The notes: generated by a model not told the origin, from the letters alone. DNA of 37,794 nt from Polycyclovorans sp046565985 (GCA_046565985.1 JBKHXN010000126.1:1-37794); one strand, 5' to 3'; numbered from the stretch's first letter, positions 7,360 to 16,900 are shown. Program-made: numbers and translations.

Positions 7360-7742
7360 ACCTCCTGCTCGATACCCACGTCGCGCTGTGGGCGATCACC
7401 GACAGCCCGAAGCTGCAAAAGAAGGCGCGGGAGCTGATCGAGTCGCCGAGATCAACCGTCTGGATCAGCGCTGCCACGGTCTGGGAGATTGCCATCAAGC
7501 ACGGCCTGGGACGTGGCGATATGCCTGTCTCCGGCCAGCGCGCGCTCCGCTACTTCCAGGAGTCCGGCTACCGCTTCCTGCCCGTCGAGCCCGAGCACGT
7601 GGCGGCCGTCGAGGATCTGTCGGAGCACCATGCCGATCCGTTCGACCGCATCCTCATTGCCCAGGCGCTGGTCGAGCCGATGCGGCTCATGACCCATGAC
7701 CCGCTGGTGGCACGCTACAGCGACACCATCATCAAGATCTGA
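7356..7742 (+). CDS. Type II toxin, PIN-domain ribonuclease (VapC-like)
   Basis: The 128-residue PIN-domain protein starts at TTG inside the antitoxin stop. The four acidic positions of PIN nucleases can be placed: Asp6 (LLLDTHVALWA), Glu44 (TVWEIAIKHGLG), Asp94 (HADPFDR) and Asp115 (THD). VapC-like toxins cut tRNA or rRNA with a metal ion and are neutralised by their antitoxin; the RNA target here is unknown. All four residues are present, so the nuclease looks intact. The pair sits between terminated adk and rnd, like an inserted cassette, though no attachment sites or repeats flank it. A weak hairpin (GGCCGG/CCGGCC, 7745-7761) follows the stop. Confidence 0.9.
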   Translation: MNLLLDTHVALWAITDSPKLQKKARELIESPRSTVWISAATVWEIAIKHGLGRGDMPVSGQRALRYFQESGYRFLPVEPEHVAAVEDLSEHHADPFDRILIAQALVEPMRLMTHDPLVARYSDTIIKI

Positions 7743-7825
7743 GCGGCCGGCAAACCCGGCCTTCCGTCCATGAACCCGTGCTGGAGTGAGCCACCGCTTC
7801 AGCCGCTTCTTGCATACAAGCTTGT

Positions 7826-8908
7826 TTATGCCGCCAGCAGCGCGGCGCCGGCCTGTTCGCGCCGCCAGCCGCGCAGCAGCGGGATGGGGGCCTGGTCGCC
7901 GAGGACCACGAGGGCTTCCAGGTCGGCGCGCGGGGCGAGGAAGCTGGCCGGCAGGTTCAGCTCTTCCGCGCGCTGGCGCAGGCTTGCCTGGACGGTCTTG
8001 AGACGGGCTTTCTGTCCGGCATCCAGCTCGGGCGGCGCCAGCGGCGGCGGCACCGTGGCCGCGCCGTGGATCACCGCCAGCAGCGCCTCGCCGTGGCGTG
8101 CCAGGGTCTTGGGCGGCAGCACCTGCAGGGCTTCCAGTTCGGCCAGGTGCGCGGGCCGGCGGTTGGCGAGCGCGTAGAGCGGTTCGTCGTCGAGGATCCA
8201 CTTGCGCGGGCGGTTGCGGCTGCGCGCCTCGGCCTCACGCCAGCCGGCGAGGGCCGCGGCCACCGCCTGCGCCGTTGAGTCCAGCCGCGGCAGGCCCTTG
8301 AGCCGCTGCCAGGCGTCCTCGGGCCGTGTGAGATAGCGTGCGGGTTCGGTGAGCGCGGCGCAGTCCTCTTCCAGCCAGGCCAGGCGGCCAGCCTGCACCA
8401 GTTCTTCGCGCAGCGCCGGGTAGAGCGTGGCCAGATGGCGCACGTCGTCGGCGGCGTAGGCCAGCTCGGCCGCGCTCAGCGGGCGGCGCGCCCAGTCGGT
8501 GCGCGACAGGCTCTTGTCCACGGCAATGCCCAGACGCTTTTCCACCAGCCCGGCGTAGCCGATCTGGTCGCCCAGGCCGAGCAGGGTGGCGGCGATCTGG
8601 GTATCGAACAGCGGGGCAGGGATGCGGCCGCAGCGCTCGGCGAAGATTTCCAGGTCCTGGCTGGCGGAGTGGAAGATCTTCAGCGTGGCCGGGTCGAACA
8701 GCAGGTCGAACAACGGCTCAAGGTCAGGCAATGCCAGGGTGTCGATGCAGGCGGCGCTGTGCGCGTCGCCCACCTGGATCAGGCACAGGCGCGAGTGGTA
8801 GGTGTCCACGCGGACGAATTCGGTATCCACCGTCAGCCAGGCGCTGCCGCGCAGGCCGGCGGCCCAGCTGGCGAGGGCGGCGGGGGTATCAATGAAGTGG
8901 GGGGTCAT
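7826..8908 (-). CDS. rnd: Ribonuclease D
   Basis: RNase D is a 3'-5' exoribonuclease that trims the 3' ends of tRNA and other small RNA precursors. The 360-residue protein has the DEDDy motifs VDTEFVR (Asp28, Glu30), HSASQDLE, and a third motif, YAADDVRHL, with its Tyr and Asp. An HRDC domain follows at about residues 210-290, giving the usual domain order and a length close to the E. coli enzyme. Its stop region contains a palindrome, ACAAGCTTGT, without a U-tract. The gene is divergent from the membrane protein at 8947 with only about 38 bp between them. Confidence 0.95.
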   Translation of the reverse strand: MTPHFIDTPAALASWAAGLRGSAWLTVDTEFVRVDTYHSRLCLIQVGDAHSAACIDTLALPDLEPLFDLLFDPATLKIFHSASQDLEIFAERCGRIPAPLFDTQIAATLLGLGDQIGYAGLVEKRLGIAVDKSLSRTDWARRPLSAAELAYAADDVRHLATLYPALREELVQAGRLAWLEEDCAALTEPARYLTRPEDAWQRLKGLPRLDSTAQAVAAALAGWREAEARSRNRPRKWILDDEPLYALANRRPAHLAELEALQVLPPKTLARHGEALLAVIHGAATVPPPLAPPELDAGQKARLKTVQASLRQRAEELNLPASFLAPRADLEALVVLGDQAPIPLLRGWRREQAGAALLAA

Positions 8909-8946
8909 ATCCGCCTAGAATAACGGCTTTGCCGCCCTGAGCCCGG

Positions 8947-9531
8947 ATGCCGATGTTCCAGCAGATCGCCCGCTGCACCTTCCTGCTCCTGACGTTCCGT
9001 GCCGGACCGCAGGATCTCCCCTATCTGCCACAGTACACCTACCGTTTCTGCCTGGCCGGCGGGATCCCGGTGTTCATGGTCTATTCCATGGCCCTGCCGC
9101 CGGGTCTGGCACTGGTGATGGCGGCGTCCACGGTGCTCGGCATGGGTCTGGTCACCTACCTGATCCTGCGCCTGCGCGGGCTGGAGCCGCGGTTCACCCA
9201 GACCTTTCACGCGCTGCTGGCAAGCAACGGCCTGCTCACGCTGCTGATGGTGCCGCCGTTTGCGCTGGTGGCGCCGCAGATCATCGAACTGGCCAGCAAC
9301 CCCGATCTGCTGCAGGACCCGCAAGCCGCGCGCCTGCCGGGCGGCCCGGTGTTTCTGATGAATCTGCTCAACCTGTGGAATTTTGCGGTGACCGCAGGCA
9401 TCTTCCGCCACGCCGCCAATGTGGCCTTTGGCTGGGGCATCCTGCTGGCGCTGCTGGCGGCGTTCTCGGTGCTGATGGTGGTGCTGATGCTCGGCATCCT
9501 CGGCGGCAGCCTGCTCGGCCTGGGCGGCTAG
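8947..9531 (+). CDS. Multi-pass membrane protein of unknown function
   Basis: I do not recognise a characterised family in this 194-residue protein, although the layout is vaguely Yip1-like. Hydrophobic segments are visible at about residues 37-52, 55-76, 88-112, 135-153 and 158-190. The N-terminus (FQQIARCTFLLLTFRAGPQDLPYLPQYTYR) looks cytoplasmic or amphipathic and carries a PQDLPY motif. The C-terminus is Gly/Leu-rich. It ends 4 bases before the mpl start, so the two genes are probably co-transcribed. A link to cell-wall recycling is possible only by context. Confidence 0.7.
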   Translation: MPMFQQIARCTFLLLTFRAGPQDLPYLPQYTYRFCLAGGIPVFMVYSMALPPGLALVMAASTVLGMGLVTYLILRLRGLEPRFTQTFHALLASNGLLTLLMVPPFALVAPQIIELASNPDLLQDPQAARLPGGPVFLMNLLNLWNFAVTAGIFRHAANVAFGWGILLALLAAFSVLMVVLMLGILGGSLLGLGG

Positions 9532-9535
9532 CCGC

Positions 9536-10876
9536 ATGCATCTGCACATCCTGGGTGTCTGCGGCACCTTCATGGCCGGCGTCGCGGCGCTGGCGCGCGA
9601 GGCCGGACACACCGTCACCGGCTCGGACGCCAACGCCTGGCCGCCCATGTCCACCCAGCTGGAGCAGCTGGGCATCAGCGTGCGGCAGGGCTACGAGGCG
9701 GCGCATCTGCAGCCGGCGCCGGACGTGGTGGTGGTGGGCAATGTCATCACCCGCGGCAATCCGGCCATGGAATACGTCCTGGACCAGGGCCTGCCCTACG
9801 TCTCCGGCCCGCAGTGGCTGGCGGAGAACGTGCTGCGCGGCCGCCATGTGCTGGCGGTGGCCGGCACGCACGGCAAGACCACCACCAGCGCGCTGCTCGC
9901 CTGGCTGCTGGAAGCCGCCGGACTCAAGCCCGGGTTCCTGGTCGGCGGGGTGCCGCTCAACTTCGGTGTTTCCGCGCGCCTGGGCGCCGGCTCCTGCTTC
10001 GTGATCGAGGCCGACGAGTACGACACGGCGTTCTTCGACAAGCGCAGCAAGTTTGTCCACTACCGGCCGCGCACCTGCATCCTCAACAATCTGGAATACG
10101 ATCACGCCGACATCTTTCCCGATCTGGCCAGCATCGAGCGCCAGTTCCATCACCTGATCCGCACCGTGCCCGGCAGCGGCCAGCTGATCGTCAATGGCGC
10201 AGATCCGAATCTGGCCCGCGTGCTGGAACAGGGCTGCTGGTCACAGCGGGTGTACTTCAACCACGCCGACGGCTGGCAGGCCCGCGCCTGCGCGGACGGA
10301 TTTGAACTGAGCGTGGCCGGCCAGCCGCAGGGCCGGGTCACGAGCCCGCTAGCCGGGGACCACAACCACGCCAACACGCTGGCCGCGTTCGCCGCGGCGC
10401 AGCAGCTGGGCGTATCGCTGACCGATCTGCGCCGCGGCCTGGCGGCGTTTCGCAACGTGCGGCGGCGCCTGGAACGGCGCGGCGAGGTGCGCGGCGTGAC
10501 GGTGTACGACGACTTTGCCCATCATCCCACGGCCATCCGCGTGACCATCGCGGCGCTGCGCCAGCAGGGGCAGGGGCGCATCCTCGCGGTGCTGGAGCCG
10601 CGCTCCAATACCATGCGCCTGGGGCATCACGCCGCCGAGCTGGCCCAGTCGCTGGCCGACGCCGAGCGCTGCTACGTGTACGCGCGGCCGGACCTGAAAT
10701 GGGACGCGCAGGCGGCGCTGGGCAGCCTGGACACGCGTCTGCAGGTGAGCGCCACGCTGGAGGCGCTGATCGAGCAGGTCGTGCAGGAGGCGCGCCCCGG
10801 GGACCGGGTGCTGGTCATGTCCAACGGCGATTTTGGCGGTGTGCACCAGAAACTGCTGGACCGCCTGGGCGCCTGA
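9536..10876 (+). CDS. mpl: UDP-N-acetylmuramate:L-Ala-gamma-D-Glu-meso-DAP ligase
   Basis: Mpl joins recycled murein tripeptide to UDP-N-acetylmuramate using ATP, feeding salvaged peptide back into peptidoglycan synthesis in the cytoplasm. The 446 residues fit the family. The N-terminus has the HILGVCGTFMAGVAALAREAGH pattern that separates Mpl from MurC. The ATP loop is AGTHGKTTTS (109-118). EADEYDTAFFDKRSKFVHYRP contains the Mur-ligase acidic and Lys region, and a later YDDFAHHPTAI motif is characteristic. It follows a membrane-protein gene by 4 bases and is convergent with the crotonase gene across a short palindrome. Confidence 0.96.
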   Translation: MHLHILGVCGTFMAGVAALAREAGHTVTGSDANAWPPMSTQLEQLGISVRQGYEAAHLQPAPDVVVVGNVITRGNPAMEYVLDQGLPYVSGPQWLAENVLRGRHVLAVAGTHGKTTTSALLAWLLEAAGLKPGFLVGGVPLNFGVSARLGAGSCFVIEADEYDTAFFDKRSKFVHYRPRTCILNNLEYDHADIFPDLASIERQFHHLIRTVPGSGQLIVNGADPNLARVLEQGCWSQRVYFNHADGWQARACADGFELSVAGQPQGRVTSPLAGDHNHANTLAAFAAAQQLGVSLTDLRRGLAAFRNVRRRLERRGEVRGVTVYDDFAHHPTAIRVTIAALRQQGQGRILAVLEPRSNTMRLGHHAAELAQSLADAERCYVYARPDLKWDAQAALGSLDTRLQVSATLEALIEQVVQEARPGDRVLVMSNGDFGGVHQKLLDRLGA

Positions 10877-10891
10877 GCCGACTCAGTCGGC
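10877..10891. terminator. Short palindrome at mpl/crotonase convergent junction
   Basis: GCCGACT-C-AGTCGGC is a perfect 7-bp inverted repeat starting directly after the mpl stop and containing the crotonase stop codon (10883-10885). It has no U-tract. A role in ending or protecting the two convergent transcripts is inference. Confidence 0.4.
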
Positions 10892-11698
10892 AAACCGCGG
10901 CGCGCGCTTCTGCGCCTGCGCCATCATCGCCTCGGTGGCGTCGTGCGAGACCAGCATGGAGGCGTTCCACAGGGCGATGTGCTCCAGGCCCTCGGCCACG
11001 CTGTGATCGCGCGAGTACAGCAGGTTGTGCTTGATGCCGCGCAGGGTCAGCGGCGATTTGGCGGCCAGCGTCTGCGCCAGTTCCAGCGCGGCCGCGTGCA
11101 GCGCATCGGCATCGTCCAATACGCGGCTGACCAGGCCCAGACGCTCGGCACGGGCGGCGTCGAAGGTCTCGCCGGTGTAGGCAAGCTCGCTCAGGTGCGA
11201 GAGGCCGATCAGATGACGCAGCCGCTGCAGCGTGCCCACGTCGGCGGCGATGGCCAGGTCCACTTCCTTGATGCTGAAGCGCGCGTCGGCGCTGCACAGG
11301 CGCAGGTCGCAGGCGGAGATCAGGTCCACCCCGGCGCCGATGCACGCGCCCTGGATGGCGGCGATGACCGGCACGCGCAGCTGCTCGATGCGGGTGAAGC
11401 TGGCCTGCGCACGGCGGATGAAGTGCCAGACCTGCTCACGCGCCCGCGCCGGGCAGCCCTTGCCCGCCGTCATCTGGCCGAGGTGGGCCAGTGCCTCGAA
11501 GTCGATCCCGGCGGTGAAGTGCCTGCCGGCGGCGCTGAGGATCACCACCCGCACCGCGGGCTGTTCGTCCAGCCAGGCGGCGGCACGTGGCAGCTCTTCC
11601 CACAGCGCCAGGTTCATGGCGTTGGCCTTGTCCGGGCGGTGCAGTTGCAGATGGCCGACCGGGCCCTCCACCGAGACGCGCAGCGTGCTGAAGTCCAT
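10883..11698 (-). CDS. Crotonase family, delta(3,5)-delta(2,4)-dienoyl-CoA isomerase-like
   Basis: The start at 11698 is preceded by GAGGAAA at good spacing, giving 271 residues; an in-frame ATG at 11713 and the much longer upstream frame are less likely. The protein has the crotonase oxyanion-hole elements AGIDFEAL (about 63-70) and GACIGAGVDLISACD (117-131). The segment FSIKEVDLAIAADVGTLQRL closely follows eukaryotic ECH1. Glu145 and Asp153 have the same eight-residue spacing as ECH1's catalytic acid pair. This favours an isomerase that handles dienoyl-CoA intermediates of unsaturated fatty-acid oxidation, rather than a simple hydratase. No other beta-oxidation genes are nearby. Confidence 0.85.
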   Translation of the reverse strand: MDFSTLRVSVEGPVGHLQLHRPDKANAMNLALWEELPRAAAWLDEQPAVRVVILSAAGRHFTAGIDFEALAHLGQMTAGKGCPARAREQVWHFIRRAQASFTRIEQLRVPVIAAIQGACIGAGVDLISACDLRLCSADARFSIKEVDLAIAADVGTLQRLRHLIGLSHLSELAYTGETFDAARAERLGLVSRVLDDADALHAAALELAQTLAAKSPLTLRGIKHNLLYSRDHSVAEGLEHIALWNASMLVSHDATEAMMAQAQKRAPRFAD

Positions 11699-11765
11699 CG
11701 GGCTTTTCCTCATCCGGATTGAGGCCGGATGGTAAGCTGCGCGCACGTTCCGCGTCCTGCCCCCC

Positions 11766-13103
11766 ATGTCCGAACTGCCTGCCGCCACCGAACTGGAACC
11801 CCTGCTCGTACAGGCCCTGGAACAGGCCCGCCGTGGCGGCGCGACACAGGCTGAAGCCAGCCTGTCGGTGAGCCGTGGCCTGAGCGTGAGCGTGCGCCAG
11901 GACGAGGTGGAAAGCCTGGAGTTCCAGCACGACCGCGAACTCGGCGTGACGGTGTACATCGGCCAGCGCAAGGGCAATGCCAGCACCGGCGATCTCTCTG
12001 CCACCGGCATTGCCGGCGCGGTGGAGGCGGCCCTGACCATTGCCCGCGCCACCGGCGAGGATGCCTGCCACGGTCTCGCGGACGCGGCGCTGATGGCCCG
12101 GGAGTTCCCGGAGCTGGACCTCGACCATCCCTGGCCGCTGGCGGTGGACACCGCGGTGGACCTGGCCCGCGCCATGGAGGCCGCCGCCTTTGCCGTGGAC
12201 CCGCGCGTGCGGCTCAGCGAGGGCGCGGCGGTGAACAGCCATCGCAGCGTCTCGCTGTACGCCAATTCGCACGGCTTCATTGGCCGGCGCCTGGCGACCA
12301 GCCACGGCCTGAGCTGCGCGGTGGTGGCGCAGCAGGACCAGGACATGCAGCGCGATTACTGGTACAGCAGCGGCCGCGCCGCTGGTGACCTGGAAGATCC
12401 CGCCGCCGTCGGCCGGCGTGCCGGCGAACGCGCACTGGCACGGCTGGGGGCGCAGCGCATCGCCACCCGGCAGGCGCCGGTGCTGTTCGTGCCGCAGCTG
12501 GCGCGCGGGCTCTGGGGCCATTTTCTCGCCGCGATCTCCGGCGGTGCGCTGTACCGGCGGTCCAGTTTTCTGCTCGACCAGCTCGGGCAGCCCGTGTTTT
12601 CGCCGCGCGTGAACCTGCGCCAGCGCCCGCACCTGCCGCGGGCGGCAGGCAGCAGCGCCTTTGACGCCGAAGGTGTGGCCACCCGCGAGCGCGCGCTGGT
12701 GACCGACGGCGTGCTGCAGGGCTGGCTGCTCGGCAGCTACTCGGCGCGCCGCCTGGGCCTGCCCACCACCGGCAACGCCGGTGGGGTGTACAACCTGGTG
12801 GTGGAGGGTGCGGACCGCAGCTTTGACGAGCTGGTGCGCGACATGGGCGAGGGCCTGATCGTCACCGAGCTGATGGGGCAGGGCGTCAATGGCGTGACCG
12901 GTGATTACTCGCGTGGCGCCGCCGGCTTCTGGGTGCGCGGCGGAGAGATTGCCCATCCGGTGAGCGGGGTCAGCATCGCCGGCAATCTGCGCGAGATGTA
13001 CCGCCAGATCGAGGGTCTGGGTACCGACGTGGAGCCCTACGCCGGCACGCGGACCGGCTCGGTACTGGTCGGGCGCATGACCATCGCGGCCGGGGACGCC
13101 TGA
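11766..13103 (+). CDS. pmbA: TldE/PmbA metalloprotease subunit
   Basis: PmbA (TldE) pairs with TldD to form a heterodimeric zinc protease. It is known for processing microcin B17, degrading antitoxin CcdA and maturing some RiPP peptides. The 445-residue length and N-terminal VSVRQDEVESLEFQHDRELGVTVYIGQRKGNASTGDL pattern match the family. So do the C-terminal GNAGGVYNLVVEGADRSFDELVRDMGEGLIVTELMGQGVNGVTGDYSRGAAGFWV region and the ISGGALYRRSSFLLDQLG segment. The metal-binding HExxxH belongs to TldD, which is not in this window. The gene is divergent from the crotonase gene (67 bp). Its stop overlaps the phzF start (TGATG). Confidence 0.96.
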   Translation: MSELPAATELEPLLVQALEQARRGGATQAEASLSVSRGLSVSVRQDEVESLEFQHDRELGVTVYIGQRKGNASTGDLSATGIAGAVEAALTIARATGEDACHGLADAALMAREFPELDLDHPWPLAVDTAVDLARAMEAAAFAVDPRVRLSEGAAVNSHRSVSLYANSHGFIGRRLATSHGLSCAVVAQQDQDMQRDYWYSSGRAAGDLEDPAAVGRRAGERALARLGAQRIATRQAPVLFVPQLARGLWGHFLAAISGGALYRRSSFLLDQLGQPVFSPRVNLRQRPHLPRAAGSSAFDAEGVATRERALVTDGVLQGWLLGSYSARRLGLPTTGNAGGVYNLVVEGADRSFDELVRDMGEGLIVTELMGQGVNGVTGDYSRGAAGFWVRGGEIAHPVSGVSIAGNLREMYRQIEGLGTDVEPYAGTRTGSVLVGRMTIAAGDA

Positions 13104-13909
13104 TGCGCCTGCCGATCTACCAGGTGGATGTCTTCGCCCCGCGGCCCTTCACCGGCAACCCGGCAGCCGTCTGCCCGCTGGAGCACTGGCTGGATGACGC
13201 GCAGCTGCAGGCCATCGCCCTGGAGAACAATCTCTCGGAGACCGCGTTCTATGTCCCCGATACGCAGGGCGCCGCCGATTTTCACCTGCGCTGGTTCACG
13301 CCCACGGTGGAAGTGGCGCTGTGCGGCCACGCCACACTGGCGGCCGGTTACGTGCTGATGCAGGCGCGCGGCTGGGACCGGCCGCGGCTGCGCTTCCAGA
13401 CCCGCAGCGGCGTGCTGGTGGTGGAGCGCCGCGAGCAGGCGCTGTGGCTGGATCTGCCGGCCACCGCGGCTACGCCCGCGAAGGCCCCTGCGCGCCTGCG
13501 CCGTGCGGTGGGCGGGCCGGCGCCGGAGGCAGTGCTGCGCGCCGGCATCAACTGGCTGTGGGTCTACCCGGACGCACCCACCATCCAGGCGCTGACGCCC
13601 GACCTCGGCGCCCTGCGTGCGCAGACCGCGGGCGGCGGGTTGATCGTGACCGCGCCCGGACGCGCCGGCGGGGAGGATTTCGTCTCCCGCTACTTTGCCC
13701 CCGCGCTGGGCGTGGACGAGGATCCGGCCACCGGCTCGGCGCACGCTGCCCTGCTGCCGTACTGGGCGCAGCGGCTGGGCCGCCCGCAGCTGCGGGCCAG
13801 CCAGCTGTCGGCACGTGGCGCGGTGCTGGAATGCGAGCTGCGCGACGGGCGCGCCTGGCTCAGCGGTCCGGTGCGGTCTTACCTGCGCGGTGAAATCTCG
13901 CTGGACTGA
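13103..13909 (+). CDS. PhzF family isomerase/epimerase
   Basis: This 268-residue protein has the PhzF fold pattern: YQVDVFAPRPFTGNPAAV at the start, NNLSETAF with the catalytic Glu46, and FTPTVEVALCGHATLAAGYVL. GVDEDPATGSAHAAL is the second-half signature. PhzF of phenazine pathways isomerises dihydro-3-hydroxyanthranilate, but most chromosomal relatives such as this one have no known substrate, and there are no phenazine genes here. The start codon overlaps the pmbA stop, suggesting coupled translation. Its own stop lies inside a 25-bp palindrome shared with the convergent gdhB gene. Confidence 0.92.
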   Translation: MRLPIYQVDVFAPRPFTGNPAAVCPLEHWLDDAQLQAIALENNLSETAFYVPDTQGAADFHLRWFTPTVEVALCGHATLAAGYVLMQARGWDRPRLRFQTRSGVLVVERREQALWLDLPATAATPAKAPARLRRAVGGPAPEAVLRAGINWLWVYPDAPTIQALTPDLGALRAQTAGGGLIVTAPGRAGGEDFVSRYFAPALGVDEDPATGSAHAALLPYWAQRLGRPQLRASQLSARGAVLECELRDGRAWLSGPVRSYLRGEISLD

Positions 13910-13930
13910 GCCGCCGCTGCGGCGGCTCAG
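13906..13930. terminator. 25-bp palindrome containing both stop codons of phzF-family gene and gdhB
   Basis: CTGAGCCGCCGC (13906-13917) and its exact reverse complement (13919-13930) flank a single T. The TGA of the phzF-family gene (13907-13909) lies in the left arm and the gdhB stop (13927-13929) in the right arm. The stem is strong but there is no U-run, so it may act as a two-way barrier or 3'-end stabiliser rather than a classical terminator. Confidence 0.6.
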
Positions 13931-16900
13931 ATCTTGCGCAGCTTGCGCAGTTCCCGCACCGCCACGACCAGGCCCATGAAATCCACGGTGCCGCTGTTGC
14001 GCAGCTCGCGCAGACGGTTTTCGGCAAACGCCACGCGGTCCTGGTGCGGCTCTGCCCAGGCCTGGATCCGCTGTGCCGCGTTCTCGCCCGGGTGTTCGAG
14101 GATGTGCTCGGCCAGCATGCGCTGCAGGCGGTAGGCATCACCGCGCAGGTTGCCACGCGCCAGGGCGTGCCATTGGCCGTTGACCTGCAGGCCGTTGATC
14201 GCCGCATAGATCCACGGCATGTGGAAACGCTCGCCGGTCTCGAAGTACACGGTCGCCGCTTCGGCGAGCGGCACCTTGGCGGCGTGCGCCAGCTCCACGA
14301 TGTCCAGCGCCGAGCCCAGCACCCGCGTGCTGGCCATGCGATTGGCCAGCTCCGCGGGAACGCCTTCGGCGATCAAGGCCGCCGCCGCGCGGCTCCATTC
14401 CTCGCGGTAACTGGCGGGCAGCAGATCCGGCAGCAGGGCTTCCACCTCGGCCACGCTGCGCTCGAAGAAGCTGACGTTGTCGCCCACGGTGCGGCGCGTC
14501 ATGCGCGGGTGCAGCAGCCAGCCGGTGGCGTGCTTGAGCAGGCCGGCCGTGCGCTCCAGCAGCTGATATTGCAGGCTGGCCGGTACCCGGTTGTCGAGCT
14601 GCTCGATGGCCCGCCAGTAGCGGTCGCCGTCGTAGATGCGGTGGGCGCTGGCGTAGGCGCGGATGATCTCGGCGCGCGGCATGCCGTGATCCTGCGCCAT
14701 ACGGTGCGAGAAGGCGCTGCCCATGCGGTTGACCACCGCATTGGTCAGCAGCGTGGCGATGATCTCGCGCCGCAGGCGATGGCGTACCAGCGCGTCGCGG
14801 AACTGCTCGACCAGCAGCGGCGGAAAATTGGCCAGCAGGTCGATTTCAAAGTAGGGATCGTCCGGTACGCTGCTCTCGAGCATGGCGGTGTACAGCGAGA
14901 TCTTGCTGTAGGCCAGCAGTACGGACAGTTCCGGGCGCGTCAGGCCGCGGCCCTCGCGGCGGCGCTCCTTGAGTTCCTCCTCGTCGGGCAGACATTCGAT
15001 GGCACGGTTGACCAGGCCATCGCGCTCCAGGGTGCGGATCAGGTGGGCGTGCTCGTCCAGGCGCTGCGCCGCGCGGTGCTCCAGCATGGAGATCGCGGCC
15101 GACTGGACTTCGTTGTCACGCAGCACGAAGCGCACGATGTCGTCGGTCATGGCCGCCAGCAGCGGGTCGCGCTGCTGGCGGTCGAGCCGGCCTTCAGCCA
15201 TCAGCTGGTTGAGCGGAATCTTGATGTTCACCTCGCGGTCGGAGCTGTGCACGCCGCCGGCGTTGTCGATGGCATCGGTGTTGATGCGCCCGCTGTGCAG
15301 GGCGTACTCGATGCGCCCGGCCTGGGTGAAGCCGAGGTTTCCGCCTTCGCCCACCACCTTGCAGCGCAGTTCGCGGCCATTGACGCGGACGGCGTCGTTG
15401 GCGCGGTCGCCCGCGTCCTGGTGCGACTGGGAGGAAGCCTTCACATAGGTGCCGATGCCGCCGTTCCAGAACAGCTCGGCCGGGCTCTTGAGGATGATGC
15501 GGATCAATTCGGCCGGCGTTACCGTCTCGGCGCGCACGTCGAGCGCGGCTTGTGCCTGCGGCGATAGGCGGATGGACTTGGCGCTGCGCGGATACACCCC
15601 GCCGCCCGCGGAGATCAGCGACTTGTCGTAGTCGTCCCAGCTCGAGCGCGGCAGGGCGAACAGCCGCTGGCGCTCGGCGAAGCTGCGGGCCGGATCCGGG
15701 TCGGGGTCCAGAAAGATGTGGCGATGGTCAAAGGCCGCGATCAGCCGGATCTGCCGCGACAGCAGCATGCCGTTGCCGAATACATCGCCGCTCATGTCAC
15801 CGATGCCGAAGACGGTAAAGGGCTGCTCCTGGATGTTCTTGCCCATCTCGCGGAAGTGGCGCTTGACGCTTTCCCAGGCGCCGCGCGCGGTGATGCCCAT
15901 TTTCTTGTGGTCGTAGCCGGCGCTGCCGCCGGAGGCGAAGGCATCGCCCAGCCAGAAGCCGTACTCGGCGGCCAGCGCGTTGGCGATGTCGGAGAAACTC
16001 GCGGTGCCCTTGTCGGCGGCGACCACCAGATAGGGGTCATCCTCGTCATGGCGCACCACGCCATCGGGGGTGACGACTGCGTCGCCCACCCGGTTGTCGG
16101 TGATGTCGAGCAGCCCGCGCAGGAAGGTCTGGTAGCAGGCGATCCCGGTTTTGAGCCAGGCTTCGCGGTCGCCCGGGTCACCGCGCTTGACCACGAAGCC
16201 GCCCTTGGCGCCCACTGGCACGATCACCGCATTCTTCACCATCTGTGCCTTCATCAGGCCCAGCACTTCGGTGCGGAAGTCCTGCGGACGGTCGCTCCAG
16301 CGCAGACCGCCGCGCGCGACCTTGCCGCCCCGCAGATGGACGCCTTCCACCTCCGGCGCGTAGACGAAGATCTCGAACATCGGCAGCGGCTGCGGCAGCT
16401 CCGGCACCTTGCGCGGGTCGAGCTTGAGGCTGATGTAAGGCCTGCCGAGGAAATAATTGGTGCGCAGGCCCGCGCGGACCACCGAGAGATAGGCGCGCAG
16501 CACGCGGTCGGCGTCGAGGCTGGCCACCGCGTCCAGCCGGGTGTCGAGCTCCTGCGCCAGACGGATGCCCTGGCTGTTGCGCTGTTCGGGCGCAAGGGCT
16601 GGGTCGAAGCGGGCCGAAAACAGCTGCACCAGCAGCCGCGCCACCGGCGCGTGCTCGGCCAGCAGCTGTTCCATGTAGGCCTGTGAGTAGGGCAGGCCGG
16701 TCTGGATCAGGTAGCGCGTCATCATCCGCAGGGCGCTGACCTGGCGGCTGTCCAGTCCGGCTGCGAGGATGAGGCGGTTGAGTCCGTCGTTCTCGGTCTC
16801 GCCGCGCCAGGTCTGGAGAAAGGCCGGCTCAAACTGGGCCTTCTGCGCCTGCGGGCTGAGCTCGCAGCTGGCGGTGCTGCGGATCTCGAAGGTCTGGATC

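Noticed and set aside
14044..15567. Long plus-strand frames antisense to gdhB (also 15718-16686 and 17332-18714)
   Set aside because: They are shadow frames of a GC-rich gene, with no start signals or recognisable domains.
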